Positions 21,898-30,147 of a DNA stretch of 38,970 nt are shown in pieces (positions within the stretch are counted from its first letter, which is position 1; every line of letters begins with the position of its first letter). This stretch comes from Cyanobacteria bacterium PR.3.49 (lineage in GTDB: Bacteria > Cyanobacteriota > Vampirovibrionia > Obscuribacterales > Obscuribacteraceae): contig PNKB01000027.1 in the NCBI GenBank assembly GCA_013997645.1, positions 1-38,970 of the forward strand, read 5' to 3'. The position numbers were made by a program, and so were the translations under genes. The notes beneath the pieces are model-generated. The model worked only from the letters and a program-made list of their open reading frames with translations, was not told where the DNA came from and did no database searches.

Positions 21898-23079
21898 TTA
21901 TTGCTGGATAAGCTCTTTTACCGCCGGCACGACGTGATTCAAAAGCTTTCGCCCACCCACGTGATTGAGGTGAGTGGTGTCCCAATAATCGTTGTCGTCG
22001 AATTCTTTAGCGTCGCCCAGGTCGACAAGCTTGACACCAGGCATGTTCGCGACTGCCTTGATCTCCTTTTGATAGCCTTGATACCAGCCTTCCGGCAGGA
22101 TTTCCAGGTTTCTCTTTGTGAGAGGCATGTTGACTAAAACAACTTTGACACCGCGCTCACGCATATTGCTCAACGTGCGCTTAAGAAAGCTCATTTGCAG
22201 TGCGTGATCTTTTTCCGCGATCTCTTTGTAGCGCCCTACGTATTCTTTGACGCTGTTATTCCAACGATCTTCGGTCGATCCTTCCATCAAAAAACCACCC
22301 GCGGCAGCGGTATCGCCTTTGGTGGCATTCGGATCAGTGATTCCGATCGATGAATAGATTCTATTGATGGCTTTGTCTGTTTCCATCTGCAAACGCCACC
22401 GCTTGCCATAGAAATAGCAAAGGTGCATGGCCAGCCAATCCGCCTTCTTATCGAAATCAGGCAAGAAAGCTCCGGCATACTTTGGGAAATTGGAAAGATT
22501 GACTATTTTCTGAAACGAGAAAGTTGCCATCGGCGATGCCAGGCTGTGATCGTGAAAATCTCTGGGCGCGATGCCATACACGAGAACTTTCGGTGTTTTA
22601 CCGTCTTTCACAAACTCGCTGGAAATCAAGTATGCGTCCGATGCCATTTGTCCGAACACGGCCAGGCTGAAAATTGTGTCTTGCCGGCAGCCGGCTGCAG
22701 CCAGCATTTTTTTCATCTCCTCCGATTTGTGATAGCGGAAGATGTCTGAAATCTGTTTGTTGTGCGCCGCATCCATTGCCCAGAAGGGAAACATGACCAA
22801 AGATGAGCCCAGAAGAATTACATCGGGTTTGGCTTTCAGTGACTGAAAGCTGTTGATGGTCTCTTCGATAGAGGCGCCGCTGTTCCAGCAATTCGCATCA
22901 CTTTGAGGTTTTTTTCCGTCACCGACAAATGTCCAGAGAGCGGCATTAATGGCGCCGAACAAAGCTAACGACCAGAGCACTCGCGTAACGAGACCTTTGC
23001 GGCCGGGCGCTGTTTTTTCGGCAGAAGCTTCTGTATCTGGCACTTCAGCCTTCGTGACTGTCTTTGCTGATGCGGGCAA
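21898..23079 (-). CDS. Membrane-anchored SGNH-hydrolase-like protein
   Basis: This 393-residue protein starts at a TTG preceded by GAGGTAGG. After about 27 polar residues comes a single signal-anchor helix (VTRVLWSLALFGAINAALW, about 31-49). The extracytoplasmic part has an SGNH-like layout: VILLGSSLV (GSS at 91-93, the nucleophile block) and DTTHLNHVGG near the C-terminus (D367, H370, catalytic Asp and His). KVVLVNMPLTKRN fits the central strand. The overall architecture resembles DUF1574/DltD/AlgX-like proteins that handle acyl groups on surface polysaccharides. Function here is inference; no acyltransferase (MBOAT) gene is adjacent. It converges with the unknown gene ending at 21866. Confidence 0.75.
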   Translation of the reverse strand: MPASAKTVTKAEVPDTEASAEKTAPGRKGLVTRVLWSLALFGAINAALWTFVGDGKKPQSDANCWNSGASIEETINSFQSLKAKPDVILLGSSLVMFPFWAMDAAHNKQISDIFRYHKSEEMKKMLAAAGCRQDTIFSLAVFGQMASDAYLISSEFVKDGKTPKVLVYGIAPRDFHDHSLASPMATFSFQKIVNLSNFPKYAGAFLPDFDKKADWLAMHLCYFYGKRWRLQMETDKAINRIYSSIGITDPNATKGDTAAAGGFLMEGSTEDRWNNSVKEYVGRYKEIAEKDHALQMSFLKRTLSNMRERGVKVVLVNMPLTKRNLEILPEGWYQGYQKEIKAVANMPGVKLVDLGDAKEFDDNDYWDTTHLNHVGGRKLLNHVVPAVKELIQQ

Positions 23080-23181
23080 AACCTACCTCAATAGTCGCAA
23101 TAGCACTTGACTATTTTAGAGAATTGTCCGGAGAAACAAGCTAGACCCGGTTAATGTTAAGCGTTTCACGCTCTCGAACTG

Positions 23182-24255
23182 TTAGATCGAATGCGGATCG
23201 GCGTACGGGGGCAAGTTTTCCGGAATCGTAGGGGCTGTCTGCGGCATCAGCCGAAATGGACTGCTCGGGCTGAACGGGCTGGCCTGGCCGGGCATTCGCG
23301 GTTGAAGAGGTTGACCGGGTCGGATCGGTACGACTTTGAACGGCGTCAGACCGGAATTCGGGTCGCCGGAGTCAAATCTATACTGATACGTGCCGGGAGG
23401 CACATTCTTCAAATCACGCATCTGCCTGTTCATCTGCGTCATCATTTCGGACATCATGCGATTCAGACTGCCTAGATTCATCGAATTCATCCCATCGTCG
23501 CCGGAAAATGGCTGCATGGAAAACGGGCTGGACTGACTAAATGAGTCAGGCAATTGGTCGCTGAATGAAAATGGCATTCCGCGCGGGTACCCTTTAGGCA
23601 TAGGACCGAGAATGCTGGGTGGAAGTTCTGCGGAACTGCGCGGGGAAGTGCCCCCCGCCACGGTTGCACCGATTTTCTTCAAGCGCTCGACTCGGTCGAA
23701 TAAAGCCATGTTAGGGTTGGCCTGTCCGAGCAATTTTGTCTCCAGGCGCGAAAGTCTTTCGCCGATTGGCTCGGTGCGATAAGTCTTTTTCAAAACCCGC
23801 CATTCCAAAGAGTCTACGGCTGGATAATTACCTTTCGGCACGGCAGCGGATCCGGATTTCGGCGCGGCAGACGGAGTCTCGGCGGCTTGAGGCATTGTAG
23901 ATTCAGGATTCTGGCGATTTTTTACCGCTTTAGCAACGGCCGACCAGCGTTCGTCCAAACTGCCGCCCTGAGTGGCACCGAAGACAAGAAGCTCCAATCT
24001 CTCGACTCTCTTTTCCAAAGGGTCATGCGGATAATGCCTTGAGAACATCTTGGTCTCCAGCTTTTCCAGATCAGCGGTGCTGAGTTGAGCGCCGGCGCCC
24101 TGAGCAAAAGCTGTGCCACAAAGACCCAGAGCGATACTGAAAGAAACGCCGATAGTAAGACCAAATGCCGCGCAGTAGCGAAGCCGCTTATTTGCAAGCG
24201 GTGCGCCCGGTCTCAAAGATGTCTTTTCCTGATTGATTATGTTCAAGATGCTCAA
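23182..24255 (-). CDS. Secreted protein with repeated RLxRLE motifs
   Basis: This 357-residue protein starts at a TTG (24255), with a second TTG four codons in; no ATG is available. A long N-terminus and a hydrophobic core (FGLTIGVSFSIALGLCGTAFA) form a signal peptide ending near residue 51. Two copies of a charged helical repeat follow: LEKLETKMFSRHYPHDPLEK with RVERLELLVFG, and LEWRVLKKTYRTEPIGERLS with RLETKLLG, then FDRVERLKKIG. The remaining part is Pro/Gly/Met/Gln-rich with no clear fold (for example MMSEMMTQMNRQMRDLKN). Similar RLxRLE-type repeats occur in cyanobacterial-lineage secreted proteins, but I cannot name a function. Confidence 0.72.
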   Translation of the reverse strand: MSILNIINQEKTSLRPGAPLANKRLRYCAAFGLTIGVSFSIALGLCGTAFAQGAGAQLSTADLEKLETKMFSRHYPHDPLEKRVERLELLVFGATQGGSLDERWSAVAKAVKNRQNPESTMPQAAETPSAAPKSGSAAVPKGNYPAVDSLEWRVLKKTYRTEPIGERLSRLETKLLGQANPNMALFDRVERLKKIGATVAGGTSPRSSAELPPSILGPMPKGYPRGMPFSFSDQLPDSFSQSSPFSMQPFSGDDGMNSMNLGSLNRMMSEMMTQMNRQMRDLKNVPPGTYQYRFDSGDPNSGLTPFKVVPIRPGQPLQPRMPGQASPFSPSSPFRLMPQTAPTIPENLPPYADPHSI

Positions 24256-24420
24256 GTTGGACCGAAGTCGGGCAATCTTATGAAGATTGCGAGTTGTACC
24301 TTACCTAAACAAAAACCTTAACCACATATTTGTCAAGACAGCTATTCCTGATTTTTTGTTCCGCGCCTCAACGCATTCTAATTTTCGCCCGCTCAAAACG
24401 GCAAGGCTTGTAATTCAACC

Positions 24421-24454
24421 AACAAAAGCAAGGGCGATGCATTGCATCGCCCTT
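24421..24454 (-). terminator. Intrinsic terminator after dnaK
   Basis: 24430-24454 is a 25-base perfect palindrome (AAGGGCGATGCA, one central base, then its complement). On the minus strand it is followed by GCTTTTGTT. It lies 22 bases past the dnaK stop codon. Confidence 0.8.
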
Positions 24455-24476
24455 ACAAAAACACTATTGGTTTGAC

Positions 24477-26441
24477 TTAGTCGTCTGATGCTCTGAATTC
24501 GGCATCCACAACGTCTTCGCCACTCTGGCTGGTGTAGCCGCCGTCGCCACCGTTGCCATACTGGTAGCCACCATCGGCGCCACCATCAGCAGGCGTAGTG
24601 TAATCTTCCATACCGCCGGCGGCAGCACCGCCTTCGTCACCACCGCGCGTAGCTGCTTGTTGCAACAGAACGAGGGCGCCTCTCAATTCGTTCATGATTT
24701 GTTTGACCGATTCGAGATCCGCTTCGTCCTTGAGTTTTTGTCTCAAGTCGGCAACCAACATTTCTGCTCTTGCCTTTTCACCGGACGAGACTCTGTCGCC
24801 CAGATCGCGCACTTGTCTTTCCACTGCGTAGCAGATGCTGTCTGCTTCGTTGCGGACATCCGCTTCTTCCTTGCGCTTGCGGTCGTCTGCCGAGTAATTT
24901 TCGGCATCGCGCATCGCACGGTCGATGTCTTCTTTCGACATGTTGGTGGAAGCAGTGATGGTGATCTTTTGTTCTTTGCCGGTCATTTGGTCACGTGCTG
25001 TGACGTTCATGATGCCGTTGGCGTCGATATCGAATGTAACTTCGACTTTCGGGTTGCCTCTGGCTGCCGGCGGAATACCGTCCAGACGGAAGTTGCCCAA
25101 GAGCTTGTTGTCGCGAGCCATCGGACGTTCGCCCTGAAATACATAGATATCTACTGCAGTTTGGTTGTCGTCGGCAGTCGAGAAGACTTCCGCTTTTCTT
25201 GTCGGGATAGTGGTGTTGCGTTCGACCAATTTGGTGAACACACCGCCCATCGTCTCGATACCAAGAGACAACGGCGTGACGTCGAGGAGTACGACCCCTT
25301 TGACTTCGCCGCCCAGAACACCGGCTTGAATAGCGGCTCCGACAGCCACAACTTCGTCCGGATTAACGGATTGGTTGGGCTCTTTTCCGCCGGTAACTTG
25401 TTTTACCAGCTCTTGAACGGCAGGAATTCTTGTCGAACCACCTACCAGTACGACTTCGTCGAGCTGCTCGTAGCCGAGCTTGGCGTCTTTCAACGCTTGC
25501 TCCATAGGAGCGCGGCAACGCTCGACCAATGAGCGAGTCAATTCGTTAAAGCGAGCGCGGGTGAGTTTGATCTCCAAGTGTTTGGGACCGGTAGCATCCG
25601 CGGTGATAAACGGAAGAGAAATATTGGTCTCGGTTACCGACGAAAGTTCTATTTTCGCTTTTTCGGCAGCCTCGGTAAGTCTTTGCAGAGCTTGCCTGTC
25701 TTTGCGCAAGTCGATGCCTTCAAGATTCATGAATTCATCGGCTACCCAGGTGACAACCTGGTGGTCGAAGTCGTCGCCGCCGAGGTGAGTGTCGCCGGAT
25801 GTGGACTTAACTTCGAATACGCCGTCGCCTACTTCAAGGATAGATACGTCGAATGTGCCGCCGCCCAAGTCGAATACAAGGATGATCTCGTTGTCTTTCT
25901 TGTCCAGACCGTAGGCAAGTGCCGCAGCTGTAGGCTCGTTGATGATACGCAGCACGTCGAGACCGGCGATGGTGCCGGCGTTCTTTGTGGACTGGCGCTG
26001 TGAGTCGTTGAAATATGCAGGAACCGTAATCACTGCGGAGGTGACTTTCTCACCCAAATACTTTTCCGCATCTTCTTTCAGCTTGCGCAAAATCATTGCC
26101 GAGATTTCTTCCGGCGAGTAGTCTTTGCCTTGGATGGCAACTTTGCAACCGCCGTCTGCGCCTTCTTTGACTTTATAAGACACGATTTTTTGTTCGGCCT
26201 GAACTTCAGAGAAGCGACGTCCAACAAATCGCTTGATCGAATAAACAGTATTCTCCGGATTAAGAACTGCTTGGCGTCTAGCTAACTGCCCGACAAGCCG
26301 TTCACCAGATTTGGTGAAGGCGACGACAGAAGGCGTCGTTCTACCGCCTTCAGAGTTGGAAACCACCGCCGGTTGACCACCTTCCATAACGGCAACACAA
26401 GAGTTGGTCGTTCCCAAGTCGATGCCTACTGCTTTTCCCAT
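24477..26441 (-). CDS. dnaK: Molecular chaperone DnaK (Hsp70)
   Basis: At 654 residues it has normal length. The N-terminal ATPase domain has [16 protein letters not shown] at the start, the phosphate-2 motif [15 protein letters not shown] (about 191-205) and [17 protein letters not shown] (about 333-349). The linker [16 protein letters not shown] leads to the substrate-binding domain and helical lid. The Gly/Asp/Tyr-rich tail ends [13 protein letters not shown], close to the usual DVVDAEF ending. It folds and protects cytoplasmic proteins with DnaJ and GrpE, which are not adjacent here. The ATG has a good AGGGAG Shine-Dalgarno. A TATAAT box lies about 42 bases upstream; no CIRCE operator is present. 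A strong terminator follows, so it is probably monocistronic. Confidence 0.98.
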   Translation of the reverse strand: MGKAVGIDLGTTNSCVAVMEGGQPAVVSNSEGGRTTPSVVAFTKSGERLVGQLARRQAVLNPENTVYSIKRFVGRRFSEVQAEQKIVSYKVKEGADGGCKVAIQGKDYSPEEISAMILRKLKEDAEKYLGEKVTSAVITVPAYFNDSQRQSTKNAGTIAGLDVLRIINEPTAAALAYGLDKKDNEIILVFDLGGGTFDVSILEVGDGVFEVKSTSGDTHLGGDDFDHQVVTWVADEFMNLEGIDLRKDRQALQRLTEAAEKAKIELSSVTETNISLPFITADATGPKHLEIKLTRARFNELTRSLVERCRAPMEQALKDAKLGYEQLDEVVLVGGSTRIPAVQELVKQVTGGKEPNQSVNPDEVVAVGAAIQAGVLGGEVKGVVLLDVTPLSLGIETMGGVFTKLVERNTTIPTRKAEVFSTADDNQTAVDIYVFQGERPMARDNKLLGNFRLDGIPPAARGNPKVEVTFDIDANGIMNVTARDQMTGKEQKITITASTNMSKEDIDRAMRDAENYSADDRKRKEEADVRNEADSICYAVERQVRDLGDRVSSGEKARAEMLVADLRQKLKDEADLESVKQIMNELRGALVLLQQAATRGGDEGGAAAGGMEDYTTPADGGADGGYQYGNGGDGGYTSQSGEDVVDAEFRASDD

Positions 26442-26482
26442 CTTTTAACTCCCTTTACTCCTATTGATGGAGTCCCCCCGGA

Positions 26483-26488
26483 ATTATA
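26483..26488 (-). promoter_or_regulatory. Possible -10 box of the dnaK promoter
   Basis: The minus strand reads TATAAT here, a perfect -10, giving a leader of about 35 bases before the dnaK ATG. No good -35 box is 16-18 bases upstream, so it may need an activator or another sigma factor. Confidence 0.4.
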
Positions 26489-26691
26489 CTTTGCCGCGCT
26501 TCGTGAAACGGGCAGATAAAGACACCGTTTCCGATATGGTGCGCCACGAACTCCAAAAATCCTTATGGGCCTTGCTCTAAGCATGGCCGCATATTAGTAA
26601 GCAGATTAACAAACTTATACAAAGCTTTATAAAAGCTCTCCTAACCTCCTTTTCAAGCGCCGCTTGTCATGCGATACGCAGACAATTTCGC

Positions 26692-26708
26692 TGGAAAAAT
26701 TTTTCCAA
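26692..26708. repeat. AT-rich palindrome upstream of dnaK
   Basis: TGGAAAAA and TTTTTCCA are perfect 8-bp arms around one central T; pairing can be extended outward by CG/CG past one mismatch. It sits about 250 bases upstream of the dnaK start. It could be an operator or a weak terminator; nothing in the sequence decides. Confidence 0.5.
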
Positions 26709-26774
26709 CGCACGGGGCCGTTAGCACTTATTTACCACCTAAACGGAAGAATCAACTAAAAATCCTGAAACAGG

Positions 26775-29072
26775 TCACCCTTTTTGAGAATTTTGCGGGC
26801 GGGCCGCCGATATCAGTCGGCCCAGATCTCTGCAGGTCTCAGGCACGGATGCTACGCCCAGACTGACCGTCAGGCGAACTACTTCCACCCGGTCGGTGGT
26901 AAACGGATTCATGGCAATTGCCTCAGCCAGACGGCTGGCAAAATTCCTCGCCGCGTCACCTTCTGTTTCCAACAAGAGCAATGCAAACTGATTTTCGCCA
27001 AAATGCCCGGCAATATCGGTTTTTCTCTTGAGCTTGTCGACTCTTGTCGACACTTGTCCGAGTACGGCCCTGTCTTGAAGCACCTTTGGATCTTTGGTTT
27101 CCGATAAATCTTCCTTGATCGAAATTTCCAGAATGATCAAAGAGAAGGGACGTTGGAAACGTTCAAAACGCTCGTACTCGCGCTCTAGGTGATAGAAGAA
27201 GGCAGGATAGCTGAGAAACCCGGTTTCGGCGATGCGTATCGAATCTTCGAAAGCTTGAATTGCAGGCCAATCAATATTCTCAGCAGCAGCTTCTTCCACG
27301 CCTTCACGCAACGGACGATCGGAAAAGGACACCAGGCTGCAAGTGACCAGATTGAATATGACCGGCACCCAACGCGGTTTGGGCATCGGTCGCAAGCGCA
27401 GCAAGTCTTCAAGTGTGCTCTCATTGTCGATCAGCTGGTAGAGCATCTTTTGCAAGTTCATGTCCGCTGCCGCACCGCGCGACACCATCTCTTCGAAAAG
27501 AGCCTCGGTAATATCGGAGTGGTTGCGGACGAGATAAGAATCGGTGTTGATGCCGATTTCTTTCAAAAACTTGCTTTGATCTATCAAAGCCGCCCCTTCC
27601 ATAAGCAAGAGGTCAAGACGTTTCTTGATTGTGTCTCTGTGATGCGGAGACTCGGCAAAAAAACGAAATTCGCCTTCATCCCAGCCGATTGCTTCTACTA
27701 TCGCCGTTTCGCCTTCCGAATTTCTCAAGTCGCAATGCAGAGGATTGCCTTCCTTGAAGTAGATCGTCGCTACATCGCTGCCTGATTGCAGATCGAGCCG
27801 ACCCGTCATTTTGCCCATATTGATCGACTGCAACAATGTTGGCATCTGCAAATTAGTCAGATCGCCTTCCAACATCGGCCGGGCCTTCATCTTCTGCTGA
27901 GTAGCCTTGGGCTTTTTCGGCTGAACAAAGGGTGAGTCTAATTCAGGCGCAACCGGTTCGACTACCATACTGGTGCCGCGATCGTCTTTCAACCAGGTGT
28001 GGGACGGCGGAGGCTTTGCTGCAGCGCTGCTTTCTTCGCGGTCCAGCTTGAGCGTTTTATCGCCGCCTCGGACAGGTACGTCCGGCGGCGCAAACCCAGC
28101 CTGCGCAGGGGCCTCCGGCACCACGGGCGCGCCGCTTGGTGCTTGAGGAGAATGTGCCAAGTGCAAGCCTTGCGGCAAATGCAAAGGTGTATAGCCCGGC
28201 GGAGGTTCGAGATTTTGATGATGCGGCTGCACCTGCGCAGCCGAAAGAGCGGGAGGCAAAGCCGGCGCTGGTCCTGAAAAAGGAGCCTGCACCATTTGGG
28301 GTGGCGAAGCCTGCTGCTCTTGAGAGGTCTGCAGCGGCTGCGCCGGCGGCGGCATTTGGGCAGGTTGAACAGGATTCTGCGACTGCAAGAATGCAGGTGC
28401 CTGCGCTAAAAACGCCGGCTGCCCCGCAGGCTGATGAGGCTGGGCTTGCGGAAACGGCGCCGGTTGAGGCGAGGCATTATTGATCGGCGCCGGCATGTGC
28501 CCATGTTGCGGTGCGGGCGGAACTGATTGCATTTGCTGCGCGCTCTGCAATTGGGGCTCAGGCTGCCTGCGGACATTTTTAGGATCTTCGGGAAGAGTGA
28601 GCAAATCATGTTCGGGCTTGGCGCTCTTGGGAAAGTTGGCTGCAGCAGGAGTATCTGACATCTCGAACTCAGAGTCGGCAGGAAGTTGCGCATCATGCGC
28701 ATCTTTGTAATTAGCCACGGCTCTGGCCACGGCTGGCGATTTAGGAACGGAAAAGCCTGTTTCCAGAGCCGGAAATTCCGCAGTCATCAAATGGTGAATC
28801 AGCCCCGGGTCGTCGGTCAACATGTTCCAGAGCAAAGTGGAATCCGGTCCGACGCCACGATAAAACATCCAGAAGCATTCGGCTTTAGCAGACTCGATAA
28901 AACTGCTCAACATGTACGGTTCGCCCGACTCTGCAAAAGGCAGCTCGACTGTGATGCGCAGGTTCTTCCTGGCAGTCGTCAGCAATTCCTCGATTTGAGC
29001 TTCCGCAGGCGGCCTGGGATGCTTTATCAAGCGAATGGTCTTGGCGTCTTGACTAGAAGTTTCTTCAGACAA
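26775..29072 (-). CDS. DUF4388 protein with degenerate GGDEF domain
   Basis: This 765-residue soluble protein starts at a TTG (29072); no ATG is near. Residues 1-110 form an N-terminal domain (FIESAKAECFWMFYRGVG) of unknown type. Residues 170-390 are a Pro/Gln/Ala-rich linker. Residues 400-500 match DUF4388: LEGDLTNLQMPTLLQSINMG, KMTGRLDLQSGSDVATIYFK, AIGWDEGEFRF. A helical spacer leads to a GGDEF-like domain at about 612-755: LSYPAFFYHLEREYERFERF, DIAGHFGENQFALLL and VVRLTVSLGVASV. The signature is GENQF (692-696) rather than GGDEF, so cyclase activity is doubtful; it may bind nucleotide or act as a scaffold. DUF4388 occurs in signalling proteins of delta-proteobacteria and cyanobacterial relatives. 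It has no kinase or receiver partner in the window. Confidence 0.82.
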   Translation of the reverse strand: MSEETSSQDAKTIRLIKHPRPPAEAQIEELLTTARKNLRITVELPFAESGEPYMLSSFIESAKAECFWMFYRGVGPDSTLLWNMLTDDPGLIHHLMTAEFPALETGFSVPKSPAVARAVANYKDAHDAQLPADSEFEMSDTPAAANFPKSAKPEHDLLTLPEDPKNVRRQPEPQLQSAQQMQSVPPAPQHGHMPAPINNASPQPAPFPQAQPHQPAGQPAFLAQAPAFLQSQNPVQPAQMPPPAQPLQTSQEQQASPPQMVQAPFSGPAPALPPALSAAQVQPHHQNLEPPPGYTPLHLPQGLHLAHSPQAPSGAPVVPEAPAQAGFAPPDVPVRGGDKTLKLDREESSAAAKPPPSHTWLKDDRGTSMVVEPVAPELDSPFVQPKKPKATQQKMKARPMLEGDLTNLQMPTLLQSINMGKMTGRLDLQSGSDVATIYFKEGNPLHCDLRNSEGETAIVEAIGWDEGEFRFFAESPHHRDTIKKRLDLLLMEGAALIDQSKFLKEIGINTDSYLVRNHSDITEALFEEMVSRGAAADMNLQKMLYQLIDNESTLEDLLRLRPMPKPRWVPVIFNLVTCSLVSFSDRPLREGVEEAAAENIDWPAIQAFEDSIRIAETGFLSYPAFFYHLEREYERFERFQRPFSLIILEISIKEDLSETKDPKVLQDRAVLGQVSTRVDKLKRKTDIAGHFGENQFALLLLETEGDAARNFASRLAEAIAMNPFTTDRVEVVRLTVSLGVASVPETCRDLGRLISAARPQNSQKG

Positions 29073-29219
29073 ATTATCGGACCGCTAAGGCAACACCTAA
29101 ATTTGTTTGTACCCAGAGATTTACTTTATAGCCGATTAGCTTTTCGCCTGTAATCTCAAGCGAGACAATTAAAGTAGCAGGTTGTGCTCATGCCAACTGA
29201 GATGTCGATGAAGATGTGA

Positions 29220-29960
29220 CTAAGAAGATGCTTTGGCGGTAATTTCCAGAACTTCGCCTATAGCCAGAGGACAAATTTCAATGTTCGTGCCGGTCGATTT
29301 GGCATGTTTGACAAGATCCGACGACTGATAGCGGAAGGGCACACGCTCGACAAGAGCTTGATATTTCATCGGCACCACACGTTTGGCTCCGATTTCTTCG
29401 GCAATTTGCAGAGCCTCTTGAGGTGAAGCCACCCCATACTTTCCGCCAATCGGCAAGCACGCCGTGTGCACCGGCAGACCTTTCAGACTGTCTCTAATCG
29501 TCTGTGTATAAATGGTATCGCCGGCATGGTAGAAGCCTTCGAAATAGTAGCCATTAACAGGTTTGCCCGGAGCACGGCTGCGAGCGTGCAATGCCAGAAT
29601 TGTTTTGCCAAGCCGGTTGATAGGGTGATGCGCGGGAACAGCACGCACTTTGATTTCGCCGAACGAAATCGTCTCGTGGTGATCGATTGCCATCAAAGCT
29701 TCGTGCGGAATTTTCTTCTTGAACTTGCGGGCCATCCAGCGCATCAAAACACGCGGTCCGGCGAACTTGCATTTCCAGGCTTCGTAAAGTTTCGGCGCCA
29801 AAAGCACGCCTTGATCGAAGTGGCCGTGACTGAAAAGAACGAGATCGCCCTTAGGCAGTTTCGTCCAATCGACCGGATCCTTGAGATAAGGGTCTACGTA
29901 AACGTTGACCCCCTGCAGATTGAACCTGATTGCGCTGTGCCCCAGGTAAGCGAGACTCAA
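29220..29960 (-). CDS. Metallo-beta-lactamase-fold hydrolase (UPF0173/UlaG-like)
   Basis: This 246-residue protein starts at a TTG with GAGGGAG upstream. It shows the compact MBL fold: YLGHSAIRFN at the N-terminus, VDPYLKDP, the metal motif SHGHFDQG (H45, H47, D49), AVPAHHPI with H111/H112, and the conserved YHAGDT (D148). The fourth position of the HxHxDH motif is Gln (Q50) instead of His, which would alter the second metal site. PIGGKYGVASPQEALQIAEEIGAKRVVPMKY is the usual C-terminal block of UPF0173. The substrate is unknown. It is divergent from the DUF4832 gene and has no same-strand neighbour close by. Confidence 0.85.
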   Translation of the reverse strand: MSLAYLGHSAIRFNLQGVNVYVDPYLKDPVDWTKLPKGDLVLFSHGHFDQGVLLAPKLYEAWKCKFAGPRVLMRWMARKFKKKIPHEALMAIDHHETISFGEIKVRAVPAHHPINRLGKTILALHARSRAPGKPVNGYYFEGFYHAGDTIYTQTIRDSLKGLPVHTACLPIGGKYGVASPQEALQIAEEIGAKRVVPMKYQALVERVPFRYQSSDLVKHAKSTGTNIEICPLAIGEVLEITAKASS

Positions 29961-30048
29961 GAAACTCCCTCATCGGCCATTCTTATTTGGTCTGAAAGGT
30001 TATCACATTTGCCTCGACAGCTTTACGTAAGGAGCAAAACGTCATCCC

Positions 30049-30077
30049 CTGCCAAAAATGGCTGTTTCTAGTACAAT
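30049..30077 (+). promoter_or_regulatory. Possible promoter for the DUF4832 gene
   Basis: CTGCCA (30049-30054) and TACAAT (30072-30077) are 17 bases apart. Transcription would begin near 30084 and the ATG at 30148 would follow a leader of about 65 bases. This fits a start at 30148 rather than an earlier in-frame ATG at 30058. Confidence 0.38.
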
Positions 30078-30147
30078 TCACACTTTCGATGGTGGTATTA
30101 AAACTGTCTACAGTGGCTTTGGTCTGAGATTTTGTCGTACGGAGGGC

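Larger units (their letters stand above)
26442..26774. other. Intergenic region upstream of dnaK
   Basis: This stretch of 333 bases lies between dnaK and the DUF4388 gene, both on the minus strand. It holds the possible dnaK -10 box (26483-26488) and a near-perfect palindrome at 26692-26708. Directly after the DUF4388 stop, a 4-bp hairpin (CCTG/CAGG, 26764-26774) followed on the minus strand by ATTTTT could be a weak terminator. A TTAGCACTT at 26722 resembles half a CIRCE element, but the other half is missing. I see no gene here. Confidence 0.5.

Noticed and set aside
24657-25532. A 291-codon plus-strand frame inside dnaK
   Set aside because: Antisense to conserved DnaK sequence; Phe/Val/Arg-rich composition typical of a reverse-complement shadow.
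26721-26731. Half of a CIRCE heat-shock operator upstream of dnaK
   Set aside because: Only TTAGCACT is present; the complementary half (GAGTGCTAA) is not found nine bases later, so HrcA binding is not supported.
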